A stretch of DNA of 64,000 nucleotides from Rhodanobacter glycinis (lineage in GTDB: Bacteria; Pseudomonadota; Gammaproteobacteria; Xanthomonadales; Rhodanobacteraceae), in contig NZ_RCZB01000001.1 in the NCBI RefSeq assembly GCF_006438785.1, forward strand, positions 1,499,912-1,563,911, written 5' to 3'. Positions within the stretch are counted from its first letter, which is position 1. Every line of letters begins with the position of its first letter. Positions 1-8,290 of the stretch are shown here, one piece after another. The notes beneath the pieces were generated by a model. It was not told the DNA's origin. It made no database searches and saw only the letters and a program-made list of their open reading frames with translations. The translations under genes were made by a program, and so were the position numbers.

Positions 1-585
1 CATCTCCACCTCACTGCCGAGCGCCTGCAGCAAACCGGCAAATTCCACCGCCACATAGCCACCGCCCACAATCGCCAGGTGGTGCGGCAATGCCTGCAAC
101 GCAAACACATCGTCGGACACCATGCCCAACCGAAAACCCGGCAAGGGCAACGTGCGCGGACGGGCGCCGGTGGCGATCACGATCCGAGCGGCATGCAGCT
201 GGCTGCCATCGGTCAGTTCGATCGTGTCGGCGGTGACGAAGCGGCCGGCCTGACGAATCAATTCCACACCCGCCTCATGCAGACGCTGCGCGTAACGCTG
301 GTCGATCGCGTCGATGTAGCGTGTGCGCACCTGGCGGAAGCGTTCCCAATCCAGCGAGCCCGGCTGCGAGGCGAAGCCCACGTCGACCGCAAACTGCTGC
401 GCCTGTGCCCACTGCGCGGCAAACCACAGAGCCTTCTTTGGCACGCAACCGCGATGCACGCAGGTGCCACCCAACGCGCCCGGATCCAGCAAGGCAACCC
501 GCGCGCCATGCTGCGCGGCGCGAAAGGCGGTAGCCAGGCCGCCGGAGCCAGCGCCGAGCACGATCAGGTCATGGCTTGCCGTCAT
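1..585 (-). CDS. gor: Glutathione-disulfide reductase, 5' part (truncated by window edge)
   Basis: This class I pyridine nucleotide-disulfide oxidoreductase would reduce glutathione disulfide with NADPH in the cytoplasm. About 195 N-terminal residues are visible; the family is usually near 450, so the rest lies left of base 1. A Rossmann FAD motif (GAGSGG, about residues 11-16) is followed by the redox-active pair C42 and C47 in GGTCVHRGCVPKK, the form typical of glutathione reductase rather than lipoamide dehydrogenase. A second dinucleotide-binding motif, GGGYVAVEFAG, begins near residue 175. The ATG at 585 is the only good start. Mercuric-reductase-like members are less likely because no N-terminal metal-binding domain precedes the FAD motif. 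Confidence 0.85.
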   Translation of the reverse strand, partial: MTASHDLIVLGAGSGGLATAFRAAQHGARVALLDPGALGGTCVHRGCVPKKALWFAAQWAQAQQFAVDVGFASQPGSLDWERFRQVRTRYIDAIDQRYAQRLHEAGVELIRQAGRFVTADTIELTDGSQLHAARIVIATGARPRTLPLPGFRLGMVSDDVFALQALPHHLAIVGGGYVAVEFAGLLQALGSEVEM

Positions 586-777
586 TGAAGCGTCCTCGTG
601 AGTTGTTCCGAATCTACCGCATGCCGGCTGGCGTCACCGTCAAACCGACACTAATGCCCACCTTTCAGGTTGCGACCCTTTCGCCTTCACCGCATCGCGA
701 ACGGGTCGACCGAATCCAGGTCGCCGGGTGCTTGCTTGGCGGCTGATTCGCGGGCACGCTTGACCCGAATCATCCCC

Positions 778-2136
778 ATGGGTTTGAACATGCCGATCCG
801 AGCGCGGTCCAGAATGGTTTCCATCGTGGTCTGTGTCGGCGCGTTGCTGATACCGGCAGCGCTGGCACAAAACTTCAGTCCCGCGGCTATCGCGATGTTC
901 AACGCGCTGAACCAGCAACCCAACGATCTGGCCCGTTACGTCTACCTGGTCAGGACGATGCCCGAACTTCCGGTATCCGACCGTGCGCTCGCGATGCAGA
1001 TGTTTGCCTCCACCGAAGACGAACTCGGCCTGTACAACGAAGCCCTCCGCGACTTCCCGCTGAAGAGTCATGTGGCGGCAGACACCACGCTTCCAACCGT
1101 GGCTGAATGGAAGTCCGCCGACGCCGCCGACGTCATCACGAAGCTGGCCGGCGACCATCGCCTCGTGCTGATCAACGAGGCGCACCACGACGCCCACACC
1201 CGGCAACTTACGCTGGCCCTGCTGCCACGCCTGCGGGCGCTTGGGTTCAACTACTTCGCCGCCGAAGCGCTGCTGGACAAGGATGATCAGCTGATGCAAC
1301 GAGGCTATCCGGTCAAGAGCAGCGGCACCGAATACCTCCGCGAACCCTCGTACGGCGACATCGTGCGCCTGGCGATCAAACTGGGCTTCAAGGTCGTGTC
1401 CTACGATGTGGACAACGGCACCACGCAGGAACGTGAACTCGGTCAGGCAGAGAACCTGAACCGAAAGGTGTTTGCCAGGGATCCCAACGCCCGTCTGTTC
1501 GTCCACGCCGGCTACGCGCATATCGACAAGGCCAAGGGACGCTTGGGCAAGACCCTGCCGATGGCCGTGCAGCTGCAGAAGTTGACCGGCATCGTGCCAC
1601 TGTCGATCGACCAGACCCAGTTCCGCGAACAGATCCCGAGTGAGCAGGACGCCTACCAGAACCTCATTGCTGCGTTCAAACCCGAGGGCCCTACCGTCTT
1701 GCTCAACCGGGCCGGCAATCAACCGTGGAGCGCCCATCCGGAGTTGTACGACCTCAATGTGATCCTGCCACCCTCAGGCTTGGGAGCTGTCGAGAGCGGA
1801 TACGTGCAACCCTCGACGATCGTGCACGACATGGTGCGCAGCCAGCCCATGCTGGCGCACTTCGTCAATACACAGCGCCCCGAGTGGCTCACCCTGCATG
1901 ACCAGCGCTTTCCGTATACGGTCAGCACGACGCTCTGCAAGGTCACCACACCCTGTGTCGTCGATGCGCACTACATCGATGAGTCCAACGATGCCATCGC
2001 TGCCGATCGGTACACCTTCATGCAGGGCGATACGGTGAGCAAGCTGTATCTGCGACCCGGGCGCTACCGTTTGCGAGCCTGGGATATCCGCGGCAGAACC
2101 CTCTCCGAGCAAGTCATCAACGTCCAACCGCGATAG
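778..2136 (+). CDS. Secreted protein with EreA/ChaN-like motif (copy 1 of a convergent pair)
   Basis: A 452-residue protein with a signal peptide: a basic N-terminus (RARSR), a hydrophobic stretch and an ALA-Q cleavage-like site near residue 30. The core carries LINEAHHDAHT (E134, H136, H137) and GYAHIDK (H248). This pattern of a Glu-His motif and a distal His resembles the EreA/ChaN/TIKI superfamily of metal-dependent or haem-linked proteins, so a periplasmic hydrolase or ligand-binding role is possible, but no substrate can be named. It is clearly paralogous to the gene at 2234-3670 and faces it tail to tail. ATGs at 790 and 814 are alternative starts, and no start has a strong Shine-Dalgarno. 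Confidence 0.6.
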   Translation: MGLNMPIRARSRMVSIVVCVGALLIPAALAQNFSPAAIAMFNALNQQPNDLARYVYLVRTMPELPVSDRALAMQMFASTEDELGLYNEALRDFPLKSHVAADTTLPTVAEWKSADAADVITKLAGDHRLVLINEAHHDAHTRQLTLALLPRLRALGFNYFAAEALLDKDDQLMQRGYPVKSSGTEYLREPSYGDIVRLAIKLGFKVVSYDVDNGTTQERELGQAENLNRKVFARDPNARLFVHAGYAHIDKAKGRLGKTLPMAVQLQKLTGIVPLSIDQTQFREQIPSEQDAYQNLIAAFKPEGPTVLLNRAGNQPWSAHPELYDLNVILPPSGLGAVESGYVQPSTIVHDMVRSQPMLAHFVNTQRPEWLTLHDQRFPYTVSTTLCKVTTPCVVDAHYIDESNDAIAADRYTFMQGDTVSKLYLRPGRYRLRAWDIRGRTLSEQVINVQPR

Positions 2137-2233
2137 TTCACACGCGACTCCCGACAAGCCGGCAAGTGTCCTTCGTCGGGGACTTGGGCAGACCGGTTGG
2201 TCGATCATTCACGGTGAAACGAATTCCGGTCGA

Positions 2234-3670
2234 TCACGGATTCGCGACCTGGATGTCCTGTTCGTTCAAGGTGTCGCCGTCGACGTCGACTGTGCTTAAC
2301 CGGTACGAGCCTGGACGCAGATAGAGCACATTTTTCGCATCCTGCAGGAACAGGTAGCGATCGGCTGGAATCGCGGCAGCTGACTCTGCTGCGTAGTGCG
2401 CCTCGACCAGGCATGGGAATTTCCGCGCACAGAATTCGGTGTCGACCGGTACCTCGACACGCTGACCATCGAGCGAGAGCCAGTCAGGACGGTGCCCCCC
2501 GTTCGCTGGTGGCATTACCGGCCGTCTCTGGTTATCGATGCGCAGCTGGATCGCACCTTGTGTGTAATCGGAAGGTGCTGAATTGGCCTGAGGCAGAATC
2601 ACGCTGAGGTCATAGACAGTGGGCCTGGCGCTCCAGGGAGTTCGGCCAGAGTCATGCAGCAACACGATGGCACGCGTGGGGTGAAACTCGGCGATGATCA
2701 GGGCGTAGGCATCCATGCTGGGCCGCTCCGGCACGTCGCCGGGACCCCAGCCAGGCCGAGGCAACATGGGCTGCTGGATGGTTTCAAACTTCTTCAGTGC
2801 GTGTTTGAAGACGTTGTACGCCAGTACTTCGCTCCTGGGATTTTCTTCCCGGATGTCGGTCTGATCGACGGACAAAGGGGCGATTCCGCTGAGCTTGCTC
2901 AGTTGCATGGCCATCGGCTTGACCGGCCCGAGTCTCCCGCGCTGCTTGTCGATATGCGCGTAGCCAGCATGCACAAACAACTTCGCCTCGGGATTCCTGG
3001 CGAAGACTCGTTCGTACAGATTTTCGGCCTCACCGTCCTCGCGCTCCTGTGGTGTTCCGTCCGCATCGTAGGGGACGATGACGAAGCCAAGCTTGATGGC
3101 TTCGCGCACGATGTCGCCATACAACGGCTCGTGGAGATATTCACTGCCACTCTGGCTAACCGGATAGCCTCGTTTCATTAGTGAAGCCTCTCGTTCGTCG
3201 AGGGCCTCGGCAGCGAAGTAGGTGAATCCCATGGCGCGCAGACGCGGCAGCAGAGCCAGGGTCAGCTCACGCGTATGCGCATCGTGATGCGCCTCATTCA
3301 CCATCACGATGCGGCGATCGCGGGCCAAGGTGACAATGGCATCAACCGCGTCCACTGCTTGCCAGTCTGCTGCCTTGGGCGGCACCAAGTCAGACGGCAG
3401 ACGACTGCGTAGCGGAAAATCACGGACGGCCTCGCTGTACAGGCCCAACTCGGCTTCGCTGGATGCCAGCAGCTGCTGACCCATTGGCTGATCCGCTTTC
3501 GGCAGCAGGGGTATCGTCGCAACAAGGTAGCTGTAACGGGGGAGTTCCTGGGTAAGCGGCTGTATACCCTCAAGCAGGTTTCCCAGCGTTTTCTGCCCTG
3601 CGTGGACCTCAACGCAGATAGACGCAATCCCGAGCAAGACCCATGTAGCGGTAAACAGGCGCTGATGCAT
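2234..3670 (-). CDS. Secreted protein with EreA/ChaN-like motif (copy 2 of a convergent pair)
   Basis: A 478-residue paralogue of the preceding gene. It has a signal peptide ending near VHA-GQ, the motif VNEAHHDAHT (E126, H128, H129), GYAHIDK further on, and the same C-terminal beta-rich segment ending in a YLRPGSYRLS-type strand. It differs from copy 1 by an extra Pro-rich insertion in the middle (around PRPGWGPGDVPERP). The start at 3670 is preceded by GGAAG, and a sigma-70-like promoter lies at 3700-3728. The two copies converge and their stops are 97 bp apart, which suggests an inverted duplication. Function is unknown beyond the superfamily resemblance. Confidence 0.6.
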   Translation of the reverse strand: MHQRLFTATWVLLGIASICVEVHAGQKTLGNLLEGIQPLTQELPRYSYLVATIPLLPKADQPMGQQLLASSEAELGLYSEAVRDFPLRSRLPSDLVPPKAADWQAVDAVDAIVTLARDRRIVMVNEAHHDAHTRELTLALLPRLRAMGFTYFAAEALDEREASLMKRGYPVSQSGSEYLHEPLYGDIVREAIKLGFVIVPYDADGTPQEREDGEAENLYERVFARNPEAKLFVHAGYAHIDKQRGRLGPVKPMAMQLSKLSGIAPLSVDQTDIREENPRSEVLAYNVFKHALKKFETIQQPMLPRPGWGPGDVPERPSMDAYALIIAEFHPTRAIVLLHDSGRTPWSARPTVYDLSVILPQANSAPSDYTQGAIQLRIDNQRRPVMPPANGGHRPDWLSLDGQRVEVPVDTEFCARKFPCLVEAHYAAESAAAIPADRYLFLQDAKNVLYLRPGSYRLSTVDVDGDTLNEQDIQVANP

Positions 3671-3699
3671 GACTTGCTTCCCATGCGTTACCTGCCACC

Positions 3700-3728
3700 A
3701 GATTAGGTTTGCCTGCGCTTGCACGCAA
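3700..3728 (-). promoter_or_regulatory. Sigma-70-like promoter for the 2234-3670 gene
   Basis: On the minus strand TTGCGT (3728-3723) and TAATCT (3705-3700) are separated by exactly 17 bases. Transcription would start near 3693, giving a leader of about 20 bases with GGAAG before the ATG at 3670. The region from 3729 to about 3959 holds no other gene or motif that I could recognise. Confidence 0.5.
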
Positions 3729-3959
3729 GGGTATTTGTTATGGATGGCAGCTATGCGCCGATGGTTGATTCACGCGGTGAAGCATTACTTCTCTGCGGCG
3801 GCATCGCCGGCCTTTGATGTTCGCGGCACCGGTGGGAGGAAGGCGCCAATTTGACGCGGCGCCTGGCGGGTGATCGCCGCTGCCGGGAGTGCAGCCTGGC
3901 CTTCGTCTGTCCTGCACCCGTATGCACCTGTGCAAGCCGCTGTTTGCCCAAGAGGGGCA

Positions 3960-3987
3960 TTGCAGTAGTCGACGGAGGTGCTATACA
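3960..3987 (+). promoter_or_regulatory. Promoter of the blaI-type operon
   Basis: TTGCAG (3960-3965) and TATACA (3982-3987) are separated by 16 bases. The predicted start of transcription, near 3994, lies just before the palindromic operator at 4002-4011, an arrangement expected for repression by the encoded BlaI-type protein. Confidence 0.55.
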
Positions 3988-4001
3988 GTCCACTTTTAAA
4001 C

Positions 4002-4011
4002 TACACGTGTA
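4002..4011. promoter_or_regulatory. Candidate BlaI/MecI-family operator TACACGTGTA
   Basis: This is a perfect 10-bp palindrome with half-sites TACA and TGTA separated by two bases, the arrangement known for staphylococcal BlaI/MecI operators (TACA-N2-TGTA). It sits about 8 bases downstream of the predicted transcription start and 20 bases before the repressor ATG. No second copy was noticed in nearby intergenic regions. Confidence 0.5.
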
Positions 4012-4031
4012 ATCCTAAACAGGAACCCTCC

Positions 4032-4418
4032 ATGCCGAACAAGCAGATTGCCATCAGCGATGCCGAAAGTCGGGTGATGGATGTGCTGTGGCAGCGCGCA
4101 CCGCAAACCTCGGAAGACATCGTTGCCACCCTGCTGGAACCCACCGGCTGGCACGAAAAGACCATCCGTACCCTGCTCAACCGCCTGCTCGGCAAGGGTG
4201 CCGTAAGCGCGCAGAAGGACGGCCGGCGCTACCTCTATACGCCCCTGTTGCGCCGTGAGGTGTGGCAACAGCAGGAGAGCCGCAGCCTGCTGGATCGCGT
4301 GTTTGGCGGCAAGGTTGCGCCGCTACTGACGCACTTCAGTCAGCACGAGAAACTCTCGACGAAAGAGGTAGCCGAACTGCGCAAGCTGATTGACGCCATC
4401 GAGAAGAAGGGGCGCTGA
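4032..4418 (+). CDS. BlaI/MecI/CopY-family transcriptional repressor
   Basis: A 128-residue winged-helix repressor. SDAESRVMDVLWQR is the typical N-terminal helix, and GWHEKTIRTLLNRLLGKGAV followed by KDGRRYLYTPL forms the recognition helix and wing. The C-terminal half is the dimerisation region, which in this family is cleaved or released by the partner BlaR1-type protease. The ATG at 4032 follows AGGA with 7-base spacing. The stop is 2 bases from the next ATG, so the two genes are translationally linked. The operator at 4002-4011 suggests autorepression. No beta-lactamase gene is nearby, so the regulated target is unknown. Confidence 0.85.
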   Translation: MPNKQIAISDAESRVMDVLWQRAPQTSEDIVATLLEPTGWHEKTIRTLLNRLLGKGAVSAQKDGRRYLYTPLLRREVWQQQESRSLLDRVFGGKVAPLLTHFSQHEKLSTKEVAELRKLIDAIEKKGR

Positions 4419-4420
4419 CG

Positions 4421-5635
4421 ATGCCTGGCGTACTGACGTACGTGACTCTTGGACTGGCCTTGGTGCTGGCATGGCGCAAGCCGGCGCGACGGATGTTCGG
4501 TGCCGGGCCGGCATTCACGCTGTGGTTGTTGCCGCCGCTGCTGACGATGCGGCCATGGTTGCCGACATTGCCCGCGACATGGGCAACCACGCCGACGCTG
4601 TTGGTACTGCCTGCGACGGCGGCATTCGGCGCGCTGTCCATGTCAGCCGCGTCGCCCCTGCGCTGGCCCCTGCTGCTCTGGTTGATCGGCACCCTGGCAT
4701 GCCTGCTGCGCCTGACGATGCATTACGAACGCCTGTTGCGGCAGAGCCACCAACTGCCCGCTGACATGCTGTGCGTATTGCAAGCAGACCTGGGCGACCT
4801 GGATCCGCGCCGCCTGCGGCTGCACCCGGCTGGGCCGGCGGTGTTATGGGCACCGCAAAGCCGGGTGCTGCTGCCGGCAGATTTCCTGGACCGCTTCGAT
4901 GCCGACGAACGACGGCTGGTACTGCAGCATGAAAGCATGCATCTGCGCCGCGGCGATGCGTTATGGAGCCTGCTGGCCGAATTGGCAGCCGCCCTGCTCT
5001 GGTTTCATCCACTGGCCTGGTTTGCGCTGCCACGGCTACGGCTGGATCAGGAGCTGGCCTGCGACGAACGCGTGCTGCACCAATCGCCGCAGGACGCAGC
5101 GCGGTATGCACGCACCCTGCTACACAGTACCGGCCAGAACACTGCGCCGGCATTGATTCCGTGGCTCGCGGAGCCACAACTGAAGGAGCGACTGAGCATG
5201 ATCCAGCATCGTCGTCCCGGCATTTTACGTCGCCAGATCGGATTCGTATGTCTAACCGCAATCATGGCCGGCAGCGTGTTCTTCGCGCAGGCCACGACAC
5301 CCCCCGCACCTGACCAGCAAGCCACAGCCGACGTGGGCTACAACACGCAATTCCAACCTCGTTATCCGGCGGATGCAGTCAAGAACAGGCAAGAGGGCAC
5401 CGTGGTGCTGAGTGTGCTGGTAGGCACGGACGGCACACCAAGAAAGATCGAAGCGGAGCGCGGCAGCAACGCAGCACCAAGTCTGATCGCGGCTGCCAGC
5501 GAAGCAGCAGCACAATGGCGCTTCAGCCCCGGTACGAAAGGAGGCAAGCCGGTCGAAAGTCATGCCCGGGTACCCGTCAAATTCAGCCTGGATCCGCTAC
5601 CGCCTGCGCCGCCCCATGCTTCGCCTAATTCCTGA
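4421..5635 (+). CDS. BlaR1-type M56 membrane metallopeptidase with C-terminal TonB-like domain
   Basis: A 404-residue inner-membrane protein. The N-terminal part has several hydrophobic segments up to about residue 100. The M56 zinc site is H170-E171-S-M-H174, with a downstream ELACDER motif (E211). A further membrane segment lies near residues 275-295. The last 100 residues (FQPRYPADAVKNRQEGTVVLSV and QWRFSP) match the TonB C-terminal fold. Classic BlaR1 instead carries a penicillin-binding sensor domain, so the signal sensed here is unlikely to be beta-lactam acylation. It is paired with the BlaI-type repressor, which it presumably inactivates by proteolysis. Confidence 0.8.
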   Translation: MPGVLTYVTLGLALVLAWRKPARRMFGAGPAFTLWLLPPLLTMRPWLPTLPATWATTPTLLVLPATAAFGALSMSAASPLRWPLLLWLIGTLACLLRLTMHYERLLRQSHQLPADMLCVLQADLGDLDPRRLRLHPAGPAVLWAPQSRVLLPADFLDRFDADERRLVLQHESMHLRRGDALWSLLAELAAALLWFHPLAWFALPRLRLDQELACDERVLHQSPQDAARYARTLLHSTGQNTAPALIPWLAEPQLKERLSMIQHRRPGILRRQIGFVCLTAIMAGSVFFAQATTPPAPDQQATADVGYNTQFQPRYPADAVKNRQEGTVVLSVLVGTDGTPRKIEAERGSNAAPSLIAAASEAAAQWRFSPGTKGGKPVESHARVPVKFSLDPLPPAPPHASPNS

Positions 5636-5660
5636 GAACTTCCATCCAACTTATTGATTT

Positions 5661-5693
5661 GATAACCTCGACCTGACTCAAGCCGAGGTTATC
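5661..5693 (+). promoter_or_regulatory. Perfect stem-loop enclosing the Shine-Dalgarno of the NlpC/P60 gene
   Basis: GATAACCTCG (5661-5670) pairs perfectly with CGAGGTTATC (5684-5693) around a 13-base loop. The right arm contains GAGG (5685-5688), the only Shine-Dalgarno candidate for the ATG at 5696. No T-run follows, so it does not look like an intrinsic terminator. It could limit translation of the NlpC/P60 gene, or be a DNA operator dyad. Confidence 0.5.
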
Positions 5694-5695
5694 GC

Positions 5696-6271
5696 ATGCA
5701 CCCCCACCCAGCATTCCGATTTACCTCCAGGCTGTCGCCAGCGGGTGGCGCAAAGTTGCTGTCATTGGGTGCCCTGATTCTGTTGCTGGCCGCTTGCGCC
5801 AGCACTCCGCATCGACGCCAGCCCACCTTCAGGACCTCGCACTCCGGTCTGGCGGATCTGCCACCACGTGCGCCGTCGGCCGCCAGCGCCGGTGAGGCGA
5901 ACGACATCCTGTTCCGCGCGATCGCGCTGGTCGGCACCCCGTATCGCTGGGGCGGCAACACCCCGGCAGGCGGTTTCGATTGCAGCGGTCTGGTCGATTA
6001 CATCTATCGCACTGCCGCCCGCATCAAGCTGCCGCGCACCTCGCATGACATGGCGGCGATGGACGGCCGCAACGTACGCCGGATGACCCAGCTGGCCAGC
6101 GGCGACCTGGTTTTCTTCGACATCAACGGCGCGATCAGCCACGTAGGCGTGTATGTGGGCAAGGGCCGTTTCGTGCACGCACCGAACAGCGGGGGAACGG
6201 TGCGACTGGACGACATTGACGGGCCGTACTGGGGCGATCACTTTGCATACGGCAAGCGCGTGCTGGATTGA
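5696..6271 (+). CDS. NlpC/P60 (C40) cell-wall endopeptidase lipoprotein
   Basis: A 191-residue lipoprotein with the lipobox LLAAC (C34). The C40 domain begins near residue 70: RWGGNTPAGGFDCSG carries catalytic C96, and SHVGVY (H149) and RFVHAP (H161) supply the histidines. Family members such as Spr/MepS cut murein peptide stems, usually D-Glu-gamma-DAP or DAP-D-Ala bonds, at the outer-membrane face of the periplasm. It lies 60 bp downstream of the BlaR1-type gene on the same strand and may be co-transcribed, which would link the regulatory pair to peptidoglycan remodelling. Its Shine-Dalgarno is buried in the hairpin just upstream. Confidence 0.85.
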   Translation: MHPHPAFRFTSRLSPAGGAKLLSLGALILLLAACASTPHRRQPTFRTSHSGLADLPPRAPSAASAGEANDILFRAIALVGTPYRWGGNTPAGGFDCSGLVDYIYRTAARIKLPRTSHDMAAMDGRNVRRMTQLASGDLVFFDINGAISHVGVYVGKGRFVHAPNSGGTVRLDDIDGPYWGDHFAYGKRVLD

Positions 6272-6309
6272 AACAGGCCCATTGGGGCAGGCACGTCGAC
6301 CATCCAGAC

Positions 6310-6337
6310 AATGACGGCGCCCGCAGGCGCCGTCATT
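6310..6337. terminator. Terminator hairpin between convergent genes
   Basis: AATGACGGCGCC pairs perfectly with GGCGCCGTCATT around a CGCA loop, giving a 12-bp stem. It lies between the convergent ends of the NlpC/P60 gene and slyD, so it may serve both strands. There is no long T-run on either side. Confidence 0.65.
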
Positions 6338-6357
6338 GGTTTGCGAACACACCCAGC

Positions 6358-6843
6358 TCAGTGCGCGTCGCTACCCGGCGCATGCGCGTGCCGGTGTTCG
6401 ATCTCTTCTTCCGTGGCATCGCGCACTTCGCCGACCGCCACGTCGAAATGCAGCGTCTTGCCAGCCATCGGGTGGTTCACGTCCACATCGATCGTGCTCA
6501 TGCCGACCTTGTGCACGGTCACCGCGCGCTGGCCGCCATCCTTCAATTGCAGCACGGTGGCCATGCCCGGCTTGAGGCGATTGGCCTGCGGGAAATACTT
6601 CTTCGACATGCGCTGGATCTGGCCCTCCTGACGCTCGCCATAGCCATCGGCGGCAGCCACATCCACCGACAATGTATCGCCAGCCTCATGCCCTTCCAGC
6701 GCGCTCTCCAGACCAGGAATCAGCTGGCCGTGACCGAGCAGGATCCACAGTTGCTCGTCGCGATCGTGCGAGCTCTCAACCTTTTCACCGTCCACCGTCA
6801 GGGTGTAGTGAATTGCGATGACCTTGTCCTTGCCAGCCTTCAT
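6358..6843 (-). CDS. slyD: FKBP-type peptidyl-prolyl isomerase, SlyD-like
   Basis: A 161-residue cytoplasmic prolyl isomerase and chaperone. The N-terminal half-FKBP strand (KVIAIHYTLTVDGEKVESS) is followed by the LIPGLESALEGHEAGD motif, an insert-in-flap segment (VDVAAADGYGERQ through MATVLQL), and the return strand VDVNHPMAGKTLHFDVAV that defines the SlyD subgroup. The C-terminus ends in a short His-containing tail (HRHAHAPGSDAH), much shorter than the nickel-binding tail of E. coli SlyD. The ATG at 6843 fits the family N-terminus; the longer upstream reading adds eight residues without homology. Confidence 0.9.
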   Translation of the reverse strand: MKAGKDKVIAIHYTLTVDGEKVESSHDRDEQLWILLGHGQLIPGLESALEGHEAGDTLSVDVAAADGYGERQEGQIQRMSKKYFPQANRLKPGMATVLQLKDGGQRAVTVHKVGMSTIDVDVNHPMAGKTLHFDVAVGEVRDATEEEIEHRHAHAPGSDAH

Positions 6844-6906
6844 TGCCTGTCTCGTCGATGGGATCAAACGGCGGATTCTAGCAGCACGTGGACCCGCAGC
6901 CGCAGA

Positions 6907-8145
6907 TCATGAGGATGACTCTGCCTGACCGAAACCCACCCCGCGCGCCTCCGGCCCCAACCACAGCAGCAAGGCCAGCAGCAAGGCCACCAGCACCATC
7001 CACAGCGACATCGCGAATGCGAAATCACCGCCATGCCACTGGGCCAGCCAGGTCTGCGCGGTGGCGGTGACGGCTGCCAGCAGGTTGCCCATCTGATAGG
7101 CAAACCCAGGCAAGGTGCCACGCACTGCCGCTGGCGACAGTTCGTTCAGATGGGTCGGCACCACGCCCCAGGCACCCTGCACCATCACCTGGATCAGGAA
7201 CGCGCCGATGCCCAGCAGGATCAACGAGCCGCCATACATCCACAACGGAATAACCGGTATCGCCAGCAATGCGGCAATCATCATCGCCCTGCGCCGACCG
7301 ATCCGTTCCGACAATGCACCGAAATACAGGCCACCGACCAAGGCGCCAAGATTCAGCAGCGCCACCAGCACAAAGGCCATCGCCGAGCCCGTGGGCAGGT
7401 GCAGGTTGGTCTCCTCGAACGTGTGGTACATGTCCTGCGAGCCGTGGCTGAACATGTTGAACGCCATCATCAGCAGCATCAGATAGACCGCCAGTTTCCA
7501 CTGGCCGCGCATGGCCTGCAGCAGGCCGGGCCGCTTCGCTGCCTTTCGTCCTTCCTGCCATACCGCCGACTCCGGCACCTTGCGGCGGATGTACAGCACC
7601 AGCAAGGCCGGGATCGCACCGACCACGAACAGCCCGCGCCAACCGATGTGGTCGACCAGCAGCCAGTTCGCCAGCGCGGCGAGGAAGAAGCCGCAGGGGT
7701 AGCCACTTTGCAGCAGGCCCGATACCGCGCCGCGGGCCTTGGCCGGAATCGACTCCATCGCCAGCGACGCCCCGATGCCCCACTCGCCGCCCATCGCCAC
7801 GCCGAACAGGAAGCGCAGCACCAGCAGCATGGTGAGCGATGTCGAGAACGCCGTAGCAAACTCGAACACCGAAAACAGGATCACGTCGAACATCAGGATC
7901 GGCCGTCGCCCGAAGCGGTCGGCCAGCCGCCCGAACAGCAACGCGCCCAGCGGCCGTGCAGCCAGGGTCAGGAACAGCGCGTAGGTGATCTGCGCCGTAC
8001 CCACCTCGAACTCCTTCGCCACCGTGACGATGACGAAGGTCAGCAGGAAGTAGTCGAATGCATCCAGCGTCCAGCCGAGAAAACTGGCCAGCACCGTGTG
8101 CCGCTGGGTGGAATCGAGTTCACGCAGGGGTGCAAGCAGCGACAT
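6907..8145 (-). CDS. MFS transporter, metabolite:H+ symporter type
   Basis: A 412-residue inner-membrane carrier with about 12 hydrophobic helices. The N-terminal signature WTLDAFDYFLLTFVIVTVAKEF and the loop GRLADRFGRRPIL (the MFS A-like motif) resemble the sialate/carboxylate:H+ symporter branch. The cognate loop in the second half is SERIGRRRAMM. The start at 8145 is supported by GGGGAGAG upstream; the longer reading adds a charged, unlikely N-terminus. No catabolic genes adjoin it, so the substrate cannot be inferred. It is divergent from the methyltransferase gene at 8291. Confidence 0.8.
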   Translation of the reverse strand: MSLLAPLRELDSTQRHTVLASFLGWTLDAFDYFLLTFVIVTVAKEFEVGTAQITYALFLTLAARPLGALLFGRLADRFGRRPILMFDVILFSVFEFATAFSTSLTMLLVLRFLFGVAMGGEWGIGASLAMESIPAKARGAVSGLLQSGYPCGFFLAALANWLLVDHIGWRGLFVVGAIPALLVLYIRRKVPESAVWQEGRKAAKRPGLLQAMRGQWKLAVYLMLLMMAFNMFSHGSQDMYHTFEETNLHLPTGSAMAFVLVALLNLGALVGGLYFGALSERIGRRRAMMIAALLAIPVIPLWMYGGSLILLGIGAFLIQVMVQGAWGVVPTHLNELSPAAVRGTLPGFAYQMGNLLAAVTATAQTWLAQWHGGDFAFAMSLWMVLVALLLALLLWLGPEARGVGFGQAESSS

Positions 8146-8290
8146 CTGGACTCTCCCCGGAACGTATGGCACAAGGCCATATCGTAAACGCCGCAGTGAC
8201 CAACCGCGCAACCGCGGTCATGCGACGGTCGATGGCGCACCCGCATGCGATGACCTAGGCTGCCAGCATCCACCGACACGCAGGATCAGG

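Noticed and set aside
640..1737. A 365-codon minus-strand frame opposite the first EreA/ChaN-like gene
   Set aside because: No signal peptide or motif; the plus-strand paralogue pair explains the region.
4002..6271. A beta-lactamase resistance locus
   Set aside because: There is no beta-lactamase or PBP gene, and the BlaR1-type protein lacks the penicillin-sensor domain.
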